The notes below the pieces were generated by a model. The model saw only the letters and a list, made by a program, of their open reading frames with translations. It ran no database searches and had not been told where the DNA came from. A stretch of 64,000 bases of DNA from Scytalidium lignicola (taxonomy: Eukaryota; Ascomycota; Leotiomycetes), in the NCBI GenBank assembly GCA_002812745.2, contig NCSJ02000125.1:55098-119097 (forward strand), written 5' to 3'. Below are positions 48,349 through 58,965 of this stretch, in pieces. How positions within the stretch are numbered: position 1 is the stretch's first letter; each line of letters begins with the position of its first letter. The position numbers and the translations under genes are program-made.

Positions 48349-49523
48349 TTAAGGGCCTGCAAGTTTAACATACTGGCCTACTAGATCTTTCACCTGTTCC
48401 TCGTACGACTTGAAGATGATCCCCAGCTCCTTCTCCGCTTTTAAAGGGTTAAGTGAAATTTTTAGACTTGGCTGTGTTCCATTCAATGGCATGAGGCCTC
48501 TACGTGCTATAATTGGAAAACTGTGCCGCACGATCTTCAATGCATCATCCCATGCACCATCCTGCGATGGAACTGAGAGCAGGAAGGACTGTCCACCCTT
48601 CACATTAGGGTTCAGAGTTTTGACATGCGCTGCTGCTACGTCATCCACATGTACGGTAGCAAAATGTGCAGGATTTTCTGTGTTTCTAATGCCAAGAAGA
48701 GGTCTCATTACGAAGATATTACTGCCGTTGCCCATTTGTTTCGCTATGGAGTTCAGTTCGTTAGGACCAATGATAAATGATGGAAATAGGTTGACAATGT
48801 CGAAACGGGGCTTGTTTGCCTCAATCCAGTCCATGGTTGCATAATAAGCTAGTATTTTACTGTTCCTGTATGCTGTAGAAAATTTTCCATACGGAGGACT
48901 TGGTCGAGGGACAAGGTCAAGTTCTGATCAGTTAGTCTTGCTAATATTCCGATGTGCTGTATTATTTTTAGGACAACTTACCAGTGTGTACTTTAGTAAG
49001 GTCCAGTCGGTTTCCTATGAGGAGAGAAAGAGAAGACGTGATGACAATGCGTTTAACGCTTGCAGTCTTTTGAGCGGCAGAGAGAATGTTAAGTGTCCCT
49101 TTCACCGCCGGCTCTATGATGTCATTTTCTGGATTTTCGGTCTATAATCGCTTGTATCAAGTAAAATTCATTGATATGTGATTTTGTTCAACATACCTGA
49201 AACGGAAGGGGAGAAGCGATGTGTAATATATACATGGCATCCTTGAGTATATTATCAAATGCGCCCTCCTTTAACAAGTCTAGTAAGATGACTATCTCCA
49301 AGTTTGCTAAGAATGGTTGGACGGACTTGGCTGCTTTTATTGAATCACTTTGCTCAGACTTCCGAACTATCGCACGAACATGATAGCCGGCACCAAGTGT
49401 AGCAACAAGGGTTCGAAAGCCGACATGTCCAGAAACGCCAGTAATCTGCGTAACATTATTGTTATTATCTTCAAATAAATATAACTCTTCAAAACAACCT
49501 ACAAGAACAAGTTCTCCGGTCAT
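48349..49523 (-). CDS. Extended SDR reductase (Gre2 / dihydroflavonol-reductase-like)
   Basis: Four exons (minus): 49503-49523, 49197-49445, 48982-49141, 48349-48923. They total 1005 nt, 335 codons (334 aa), in frame with GT..AG borders. The Rossmann motif is TGVSGHVG (TGxxGxxG), followed by VRAIVRKSEQ where the Arg suggests NADPH. Other motifs: ILHIASPLPF, VKRIVITSSLSL, catalytic YRNSK (YxxxK) and FATVHVDDVAAAHV. Relatives reduce aldehydes and ketones such as methylglyoxal or 3-methylbutanal. An ATG 25 codons further upstream (49598) is possible, but MTGELVL suits the short leader before the beta-1 strand. No damage. Next to the pogo-like element, whose left TIR starts 268 bp upstream. Confidence 0.9.
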
Positions 49524-49790
49524 ATTAATGCCCAACCTTATATTTTTAGTGGTTTTCACAGATTTCCCCCCTTTTTTTCCGACTAAAAAAAATTGCAAAA
49601 ACTCAAGGACAAATAGTCTTTACATAGGCTATAATATAGTTACCCCCTCCGCGTTATTATGCGTTTCCGCTGGGTCTGAGCTTATTAAAACCTATCACGC
49701 CATGATAATTCATGCAGAGACTGTACATGAAACCTCTCCACAAGCATTAAAGTTAGGTGATTCGTTGTGAGCTTGGACCAAATCGCTTTA
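49524..49790. other. Promoter region of the SDR gene up to the transposon
   Basis: 267 bp, nothing specific recognised. It ends with the TA target site of the DNA transposon. Confidence 0.35.
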
Positions 49791-49833
49791 ACGTAAATCC
49801 CGGTCCACCCAAACACCCGGTCCACCCAAACAC
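49791..49833 (+). repeat. Left TIR of the pogo-like element
   Basis: 43 bp, an exact reverse complement of 51635-51677. Contains a 17-bp direct repeat in tandem. Confidence 0.9.
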
Positions 49834-51634
49834 NTTTTTTTTGAACCATCGAATTTACCAACACCTACATTTTGAATTAATTATTTTTCGACCAAAACAC
49901 GTTGCAATGCCAAAAAGGCCACATGCTCGACAAGAAGGACGAATCATCCTTGTTATAAACGCGCTCAAAAACAATCAAATCAAGTTAATGCAAGCTGTAA
50001 CAAGTAGTTTTGACGTTCCTTTCAGTACTTTATATAATCGAATGCAAGGACACCCTAAAGCTTTTACAACTTACACCAAGGCATTCAAAATGAGTCAACT
50101 TGAGGAATCATCGTTAGTACAATAGATTATCTCTATAGGAAATCGAGGAATGCCTTCTAAGCCTTCAGGTGTACATTCTATAACTAATACTTTGATTTCT
50201 AAACATGATGAACTTACTCTTACTTCATCTATTAACAAAAACTAGGTTTAACTATTTTTAAAACATTATACTAAGTTAACAACTAAATATATTCGAAAAT
50301 ATAGCTATTAACAAGTTAAATACAAAGACTTAAAGCTTATTCAATAATAGTTTAATCAATTCCTAGACTAAAGCTTAATATAGAATCTTAAACAAAGACA
50401 TTTACAATTTTGATGAAACAAGCTTTGTTATAAGTACAATTACTATTACTAAAGTAGTTACAACTTCTGATTACTTTAGAAAACCTCCACTTTTACAGCT
50501 TAACAATTGTGAATAAGTTATTGTTATTAAATCAATCAATACTTATAGATAGATGTTACCTTTATTAATCATTTTTAAAGGAAAACACTATTAATTAACT
50601 TTGACCAATTTATTACCTGATGATTGAAGAATTGAATAGAGTAATAACAGATAGACTAACAATCAAATTAGTCTTGAATAGCTTGAGAAAACGTTTAAAC
50701 CTGTTATAAAGAAAAGAACTAAAGGCTAATATCATATGTTAATCCTTGATGGCTATAATAATTATATAACACTTAAATTTGACTTGTTTTGCTCTTAGCA
50801 CAAGATTATTCTGATTTGTATACCTTCTTATTCATCTTATCTTCTTTAACTACTTAATGTAACTTATTTCTCAGTTCTTAAGTATATATATAGTGTATAA
50901 ATCAAAAGTAAAGTGTTAAGGTAAAATTCAATATATCAACAAAGAGGATTTCCTGGAGTTATATCTAATTATACATTAGCAAACTTTCAAATCAACAAAT
51001 ATCTAAAGTAGATTTTCAGTTACTAGATTAATTCTATATAAACCAGAGTATATACTCTTTAAATTGTATGTTCAAGTTAATAAAACTCTTATACTTTCAA
51101 GAAGTACTTATAATAGTAATTCTAGAATATAATAGATTTTAGAAACATCTTATAATTCTGTTTAATTATAATTATAATCTGAGATTATCTAACAATTACT
51201 CAAAGAGCAAAATAACCCTTTTACTCTTGTTAAAACAACTTTTAATCAATTGGTTAAAGGTTTCGAATTAGTTATACATAATAGAATAATATTAACATAA
51301 GAAATCAAGGAATTGTAAATTACAAATACTTTATTACAACAAAAACTTCGTAGAATTAGAAAGTAATTAGTTTATACAAGCTCTTTAACAAGGCAGGAAG
51401 CTTAAGAATTGGCTTAATTAAATGTAATAGTGCAAAATGTAGTTGAAGGGTCAAATCCTTCAACATTCACCAATCCTTTGCAAGCACCATCATGATAACT
51501 ACTAATGTGCTCAGGATGTGGGGTTTTAGGTTATAAAATTACTAAATGTCCTCAATTAGCTAGTCACTGAATTTATTTGATTATTCGTTGTTGTTGGTTG
51601 AATATTTATTGTTAAACATTTAGGTGGCAAAAAA

Positions 51635-51677
51635 GTGTTTGGGTGGACCGGGTGTTTGGGTGGACCGGGATTTACGT
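51635..51677 (-). repeat. Right TIR of the pogo-like element
   Basis: 43 bp, ending ACCGGGATTTACGT next to the TA duplication. Confidence 0.9.
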
Positions 51678-51937
51678 TATCACCAAAAAATTTTGTTGTT
51701 TTTGTTTCCTGTTATTTCCGTATGCTACTATTTCGGCCGTTTGGTTATTAATGCATCTAAAGTCTTGGACAAGTTCAGGCACATTCGGTCGTCAGTAATT
51801 ATGAGCACAAAGACTCAATTTATTGCTAACTGATAAGATGGATGACGGATTTGCCAACAGTATGAGTTCTGATTACGTACTCACAGCCAGAGCCCCGTAA
51901 TTACGTACGTAGGCCAGGCTCCTTGACTAGTTATGAC

Positions 51938-52578
51938 ATAATGGGAATGACAACAGCAACTTACTGTCATATTCTAAATCAGCCTGTTTTTCGCGAAAAA
52001 AGAGCCTTGTGCACCACCTTTTTGTCAAAATATTCAAAAAATCAAACTATTATGACAATTCAACTAATAATAATTTGCGANTTTTTTATTGAATATATTA
52101 ATTTTTTAATTTTCAAAGATTTAAGTTTGTNAAAAAAAATTACAAATAATAATAACTTGATTTTAATAAGTTATATTATAACTTTGTATATATGTATTAG
52201 TAATATTGGATTAGAATTTTCTAATATAATTTGATTTATTCAAAAATCTTTTATAATCAATGAGTTATAATCATTTTAAGTGAAAAATGCTTTTGAATAG
52301 TCCTTTTTTTTGTAATTATTTTGTGTAAAATGTTGTAATGCTTATATCTTGTATACTACAACAAATTAATCAAAAAAGAATGTTGATATATATATTTTAT
52401 TATATATTATTTGTCAATCTATTCAATAAAAATTCGTAAATTGTTATTAGCTGAGCTGTTATAACAAAATTAATTATTTTGAATGGCCTGGGAAAAAAGT
52501 ACTGCGCACAAGCGATTTCGGTCAAAAAACAGGCTGATTTAGAATATACAGTAACTACTGCTACGTCATTCCCCTTAT
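51938..52578. mobile_element. MITE-like element with ~60-bp imperfect TIRs
   Basis: Inverted ends: left ATAATGGGAATGAC, right (reverse complement) ATAAGGGGAATGAC. Further in, ATTCTAAATCAGCCTG is identical on both sides (about 51972-51990 and 52530-52550). The ~640-bp interior is AT-rich and has no credible coding frame. Ends and size suit a non-autonomous TA-targeting (Tc1/mariner-like) element, but no clean target duplication could be fixed. Confidence 0.65.
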
Positions 52579-52783
52579 GTGTCGCTTGTGGCTTATAGCA
52601 GCCACAACTTGTTTTTGCGACGATGCCAACCACTATTAAACGCTGGTCACCGGTCTTTGATGCCAGTGATTTATTTTGATTTAACACTGCTATCTCTTTA
52701 TTCACTAGATTTATAAAACTCTTCGATCAACACAAAAGAGTAGATAGATAAGTAGCATTTGGTACCTTAACTACATCACCACC

Positions 52784-53462
52784 ATGACTACCGCAACGGC
52801 AAAATGGATCCTCCCAGTGCGCATTGTCCAAGGCGTCTTTGACATCATAATCCTTGGCCTCATGGCATACGGTACGCCTTTCCTTCTAACCCCCCCTTCT
52901 GCCTCAATTATAAAATACCCTAGACATCACACTAACATGAATATTTAATCTCTAGTCGTCAACGCCTGGTCATGGGATGCCTGGTCACCATCTGAAGCCA
53001 ATTTTATGCTGTTTTGCTCCATCTGGACCATCTTAGCTCTCGCATACCTGATCTTCTCCCCGATTCACTTCCCGACAACTGCTCATAAATTCGGGATCCT
53101 GGCTGCTGAGTTCGTTACGATGATCTTCTGGTTCGCTGGGTTCATCGCTCTGGCAGTTTTATTGACGGATGTGGGTTGCGGAGACTCCTGGAGCATATGC
53201 AGAGCAGCCGAGGCTGCTTGTGTCTTTGGGGCCTTTGAATGGTATTTGCTTTCTTTCTAGTTTTGCCGTTACTCGTGTTTCAAGTTTAGAGAGGAAACGG
53301 AAATACTAAAGCATAGAGGCTAACTTGTGCGGTAAAAGGGTACTCTTTGCAGCCACTACCATTATGGCTGTGTTGCATTGTTGGAGAACAGGAGGCACCC
53401 GTGGCACAGCGAAACATGATCCCAATATGGAAATCCATCACAACAATTACCCAGGTGTTTAA
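52784..53462 (+). CDS. MARVEL-like four-helix membrane protein
   Basis: Three exons, 52784-52871, 52956-53241, 53339-53462, total 498 nt = 166 codons (165 aa), all in frame. Four hydrophobic segments: residues ~12-30 (VRIVQGVFDIIILGLMAY), ~48-66, ~74-96 (FGILAAEFVTMIFWFAGFIA) and ~125-140 (WVLFAATTIMAVL). The C-terminus is short, hydrophilic and His/Asn-rich. The layout fits the fungal MARVEL (PF01284-type) proteins of the plasma membrane or eisosome-like domains. Function is unknown. It starts ~205 bp after the MITE-like element. Confidence 0.88.
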
Positions 53463-54084
53463 GCCTAGTCTACTAGTCTAGTACGAGGATACAGTCTCTT
53501 AACACAAGATAGCTTGATCCTTGCGGTACTCGGGGATGAACTTGGTCGTCAATGTATGATTTCCAGAATTTTTAATACCCCATAATGTCTCTTGGTTTTT
53601 AATGCTTGTTTTAGAGTCCGTCTGCTACTTCATATTTTGCTACGTCTTTCAAGATACCTTTTCAGTTTTGATCGCAGTTGATTTAATACCCGATTTTGAC
53701 AACCTTGTTTGCGTTGTGTCTTTCAATTCCTTACTTTGAAGCAAGACCACAGAATATCCTTTTCAGTAGTGCGTGATGCGTCGTTTTATAGAAGGGTTAG
53801 TTGTCTCGTTGTGTTGTGTTGTAATTTAAATTATGTGTGAACGAGATAATATACTGCCTGCTACGGACAATAGCTACCTAATACTTGTGTGACTGATTGC
53901 TAAATATACTATCCTGGTCACCTCACTACCTTGAATAGCACATGTACAGCGTTGTGATATGCTGATATTTATGTCGACTATGTTATATAATATACGAATG
54001 AGCCATATTTACGTATAGGTCAGAACATAAGTTTAAAATCGATCTCAAATTGCTATAATAAGTTTAAGATACTCTTTATGTAGA
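53463..54084. other. Convergent intergenic region
   Basis: 622 bp between two 3' ends, nothing recognised. Confidence 0.4.
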
Positions 54085-55958
54085 TTACTCAGATTCGGGT
54101 CTATTATCAAGCTTCTCCTTTTCTTTCACATCCTCGTCCACATTCTGAATGCCTTCAACGGTCGGATCAATCCCTGCGGCAAGCATACCCTGTGGGAGCT
54201 CTTCAACTGTGATTTTGGGTCCAGTAAACCATTTCCTTGCATCAATAAAGTAATAAATAAGCGCCCCACTCCAAACGGCCATATTAATAACCACAGTATA
54301 ATTCATACTTTGTGCCGTTGGGTTTGGTCCACTAGTTGGGAACATAGCAAGTGTAATTCCAAACACAAGGAAAACTATCGCACAGCAAGCAATTGGAGTC
54401 GAAAATCTGTCTCCAGTATAGAATGGACCTGGTACAAATTTTTTCTGACCCCAGACGATTCTACATAGAATTGGGACGCCCCATGCAAGATTATTTCCCG
54501 CAACAGCAAGAGAGAAGAGGGCTGATGCGGCTGCTGGAGCAATCAAACATAAAAGACCTAGGATTGAAGCTAGGAAGACACAGCCCCATATAGTTCTAAG
54601 CGGAATGTATCCAAATTTCTTTGAGATGGGTCGGAAGAAGCTCGAGAATGGAAGAGCACCGTCACGGGAAAAGGCCCACGCTTGACGAGATGCAGCAACA
54701 AGAATTGAAAGGCCCATGAGGAACTGTACAATGAATAACAAGGACATCATCCCAAGAGCACCTTTCTTTCCAATAGCGTCGTAGTAGATTTGAGCCATAG
54801 GCTGACCAAACGAAGATCCAAGAACTGCATCCAGATCCGGGTTGATGCATGCAGCAAGCACAATCATGATGATAAAACCGAGAGACCAACATGCGGCGAC
54901 GGACATCATGATCCCGTATGGGACGGCTTTTGCTGCGTTTGCTGCCTCTTCGCTCATGTGTACACAGCTGTCAAATCCTCCAATTGTCCATATTGGGGAT
55001 AACCAGGCTAGCATGAATGCCCAGCCAGTCGGCCATGTCGTTAGGTTTTCAGTATGGGTGAAAATGTAGCGGCCACTGTTGCGCTCTCCTGCGTATCTTT
55101 TTCCGACAGGAAGTGCGATGATGGTAGCGGCAATCAGGATGAGATTCATGACGACAAAGACGGTCTGGAGCTTTCCCATGACTTTGGAGAGGGTTGAAGC
55201 TAATACACCATGAAGCAAAACACACCCGAGGAAGACTGCGTAGACGTCGCCGTTGGATGGTGTCCAATTTCCGTCTCGTGAGATGACAATCCTGCACTCC
55301 TCATTATTTTGCGAAACATTTCTAATTGAACATAGGACTCACACCGAACAGAACATTAATGCAAACCCGTAATCAATACTGCACAGCCCTCCAACTAAAC
55401 CTAGCGTATTAGAGTATCCGACCAGAAAACTCAATGCGTTCCTGTATTTTGGCGCAGCAAAGTAGTGTGTCCTAGCTACTGTTCAGATTACTATTTAACA
55501 AATAATACCAGGCAACATACCACCAATAAAGACCACCGGAGGTGGGCATAGCTGAGCCCAGATCTGCCATGGCAACAGCCACCACGAAGATACATCCAGA
55601 TGCCAGAAACCAACCCCATACCATACCAACTGGTCCAGCAGGTATAGAAAATGATAATGTGGATGCAATTGAGGGAAGAAGACCCATGATGCTGAACGCA
55701 ATTCCGAAGACTTCAATCATGGTGAAGTTGCGTCGAAGTTCTTGCTTGTATCCAAGCTTGGCTTTCCAACAATGGTTAGCTGCTAGGAGTTCTGAAGTAT
55801 TTATTAGGTTCACATTATCGCATACCTAAGAGCTCGGTGTCTGCTTCGCCAGCTAGAAGCTCCTTTGGAGGTGTTACAGAGTGCGCTTTTTTGCTTGCGA
55901 CCTTCTCCAGGTCGAGATGCATGTTGTCGTCGGTCTGGTCAATGTTCGTGGATGCCAT
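54085..55958 (-). CDS. APC-superfamily amino acid/GABA/choline permease
   Basis: Four exons (minus): 55826-55958, 55521-55761, 55343-55471, 54085-55291, summing to 1710 nt = 570 codons (569 aa). After a hydrophilic N-terminus come KLGYKQELRRNFTMIEVFG and AFSIMGLLPSIAS, the start of helix 1 in UGA4/HNM1-like permeases. Later motifs: GPVGMVWGWFLAS, AMPTSGGLYWW, PIWTIGGFDSCVHMSEEAAN (the FDAxxHxSEE signature of the ACT family) and SRQAWAFSRDGALPFS. About 12 membrane segments. Members import GABA, choline or other amino acids. The substrate here is not resolved. A CGG-N6-CCG palindrome lies ~340 bp upstream (56299-56310). Confidence 0.92.
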
Positions 55959-57657
55959 GATTATCATTTGATCTCAAATGAAAAGAAACTCGTACAACTT
56001 CAAATAAAGATCTACTGCATTCTAAGAGAGCCTGGCGGTCCTACGCTTGCTGTATATATAATGCAGTATCCACCCTCCAGATCATGCATGCATGCAACAT
56101 CTTCGCCGAATAACAAGTCTTCGCATTGCCATCATTGATATCGGATAATTACCTGTCCTGCACATCTTGTGCGACCGATATTATTGGACATGCGTAATGG
56201 AAAATCGCAGCTTATCGAGATAAGAATCACATATCCGCGTGCCCCGATAGAAGCTGCATGCTTTGACACAAATAGCAGGGTCTGAACTGGATCTACCCCC
56301 GGCGAAGTCCGGACAAAGAATCCTTAATCCGTATATAAAAATGGCCAATCGTGCGCCACGGGTTTGCGTTTGAGCGAATGATGTTCAACCTACATGGGGA
56401 TAAGAGCAAGTTGCCCTGTTTGGAAAAAAACGGAGAAAGCTATATAGGAGTATTCATCAGCAACTTCGAATAGTGTGAAAGCAAAGTAATACACATATTA
56501 TTGTTATTATTATAATAATGAAAAATATATAGTGCAACGATACACGTGTAATCATAAACTAAAATTTACCCTTTTGGTGATGTAAATAGTTACATTTATG
56601 ATACGTTAGTAACCTCTTTATCTCACATGTGCGATAAGATAGCATAGCTAGGGATTTCATCATTCCCGAATTCTNAAAAAGTGCCACTGGCTGATTTTTT
56701 CGTATTAAACAAATGAATGACTCTATTTGGCACCGGTTTCTTCTGTTGCTTTCATTTCATGAATTTCCTCAGGGTTGCAGAGAAAGTAGAGGTGAAAGGT
56801 GTATGCGGATTTTCTCAAGCAATTAGATCTAGTGAGCCAGTGACAACCTGTCAACGTTAGCCTCGTTGATTGGCCTTCTAGTCTGCCTTGAGTAAAAGAC
56901 AAAATGCTTAAAATTAATAAGTTAAAAGGCACAAGTGAATAGAGCGGGTTGATAGCCTCGGTAGAGATTTCAGCAGTAAGGCAGCAAAATAGCATATAGC
57001 TAGCTATATTTCTCTGAGGCTTAGTTCATTGCGATAGATGTATATTTGCACATACAGACGTTTATATTGAAGTACTGTACGCNAAAAAAACAGCATCTTC
57101 GATGATCCGATCCTCCATATGACTCGCACGCTTCGCCTTACATCACATTAACTTAAAGTTAGGCTGGTTTGCTGAACAGGGTTAGAGTTTGTTGATCACT
57201 ATGATGGCTTCAAGAGGAGATATCTCACGATCTCAACAGGGTAACTTAATCCTCAATAAGTACTTTGACTTTATATTGATTATGGGTTATTTACACTGCA
57301 GTAGAACTGAACTTCTAAGTATAGCCAAGTGATTAACATAATAAAGGCTTTAAGATATGGACCTTTGAGGATTGATTTTCTACTGAAGATACTGTATTCT
57401 GAAGGGCTCATCATAATTTCTGGATCACNTTTTTATCATGTAGTAAACAACTACAAGCAAACCATTTTCATAAGATAAATGGCATGCTTACTGGCTAAGG
57501 CATTTAGCAGTAGCTATGGATTCATGCTAACTAAATACAATGTTCTTCCCTTCTGCCCTAATCTCTACTTAATAAAGCGGTTTACAGCACTCCTAACTTT
57601 TGCATTATTATCCATGGCAAAAAGCCTCAAGTAGCTAGACACCGTATATTTTATTAG
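55959..57657. other. Intergenic region between permease promoter and glyoxalase 3' end
   Basis: 1.7 kb. Contains CCGGCGAAGTCCGG at 56298-56311 (a possible regulator site for the permease), T/A microsatellite-like sequence near 56500-56520, and two Ns beside A/T runs (56674, 57083). The ORF at 56723-56995 lacks coding character. Confidence 0.4.
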
Positions 57658-58222
57658 TTAAAGACTGAACTCTAAACGATTCCCAGCATAATCTCTTGCA
57701 AAAAACCTATTTTTATATTCAATCCCCTTAGCCCCTACAATTCCAACAATCAGCTTGTTGTCCCCTGTATTGAGATGAAAATACAACAAGAATAAACAGG
57801 TCTAAACCTACCCGAGTTGTCTTCTCCAGGTTTATCTGCTTCTAAAGGGGCTGCTTCACCACCGGCCACATGATGATCCCAAATTCTTTTTTGCAATTGC
57901 AGAAGTGCTTGCAGACTCTCCAGTTTAAAGCATGGATGTCGTGAAGATTTCGGCTCATTAAGACCAAATGCGATATGGATCTGTTGACCACCAGGCGTTA
58001 TATCAAACCTGTGATGTGAGATATGTAATCAACAGATTCCAAGAGTCTACGAATTGGGTGGGGTAAGATGACCAATTGTTAAACTTACCAAGCAAGAGTA
58101 CTTTTCTGGAGAACCGGGACTGGTACAGGCTGTAGACCGAGAGTTTGACTGTAGAATTCTTCGGCCTGCTGCAGTGTATCAACAGGTACCGTAAGGTTTA
58201 TGTGCGCGATGCCGGTGATCAT
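57658..58222 (-). CDS. Glyoxalase/dioxygenase-fold (VOC) protein
   Basis: Three exons (minus): 58089-58222, 57812-58008, 57658-57764, total 438 nt = 146 codons (145 aa), in frame. The start GIAHINLTVPVDTLQQAEEF and the end FARDYAGNRLEFSL are the two halves of a VOC domain: beta-alpha-beta with His in AHINL and the DPxGNxxEF-type motif with Glu near the C-terminus as metal ligands. The middle contains GGQQIHIAFG, a second His. VOC proteins include glyoxalase I, extradiol dioxygenases and drug-modifying enzymes. The activity cannot be assigned. No link to neighbours is seen. Confidence 0.88.
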
Positions 58223-58965
58223 TGTAGATGGTGATATAGATATACTGATTATGACGATTAAAGATGACCAAATAGCAAGCGGATAATTGTGCGGACGTAA
58301 TACATCTTAAGTGGGATGTTCCGAGGAACTAGTGATAGATAGGTGGGGTTTTAACCTTTAAAAAAGCATTGATCTCTTTTATTGCACTAGCTTTGCTGAA
58401 GACGTAAAACTACGGTGGTCTTAACATACGCTAAGTAACGCCAGGAATGACATTAAGAACAATGGCAAGAGTAATATCGGGAATAACACCAAGAGTTGTG
58501 AATATTATAAATGTCAACGATGACTTGACTAGTTCACAGTAAGTAGTACATGGCCCGGGTCCTTTACAGCAGGATGTATGAGGGCACTTTTGGTGGGCGA
58601 TAACCGAGTTACAGCGCGATATCAGTAACTCCCCTGGGACATCACGATTTTGGCGCAGGTCCAGCTTCCGGATCGCATTACTCTACAACCATGCCATGAA
58701 AACGTCTGATATTGAAGTAGCTTATTGTCAAGGCTATGGCTTAACTTGCATCCGATTTTGAAGTAATTCGCAGTAAAGTTGAATGCATAACAACATCAAG
58801 CCTAATTTCAGGTACTTAGCTTGCAATGTAGTGTTTATTTGGCTCACATCCTACTTTACGGCTTTGCACGACAGCTTCTAATTGGCCAAATGAATCAAGT
58901 TAAGCTCAATTGATCCTTGAAATGTCTACATACGTATAGATCTACTTCTAGAAGCTACAATTACA
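58223..58965. other. Promoter of the VOC gene and 3' flank of the Crypton
   Basis: 743 bp. Nothing coding recognised. Composition is ordinary. Confidence 0.4.

Larger units (their letters stand above)
49791..51677 (+). mobile_element. Pogo/Fot-like Tc1-mariner DNA transposon, RIP-decayed, with perfect 43-bp TIRs
   Basis: 1887 bp between perfect inverted repeats at 49791-49833 and 51635-51677, flanked by TA duplications (49789-49790 and 51678-51679). Each TIR is ACGTAAAT plus two tandem copies of CCCGGTCCACCCAAACA plus C. The transposase frame starts at ATG 49907 (MPKRPHARQEGRI; psq-type helix-turn-helix region with VPFSTLYNRMQGHP). It is stopped at 50123-50125, after which homology continues with stops (IISIGNRGMPSKPS; KYKDLKLIQ), typical of the pogo CENPB-like region before the DDE domain. 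The interior is very AT-rich with stops, while the TIRs keep their GC content. A non-functional copy. Confidence 0.85.

Noticed and set aside
46103..49523. A working RiPP cluster around the UstYa-like remnant
   Set aside because: No precursor with repeated cores and Kex2 sites was found, and the UstYa copy is broken in at least two places.
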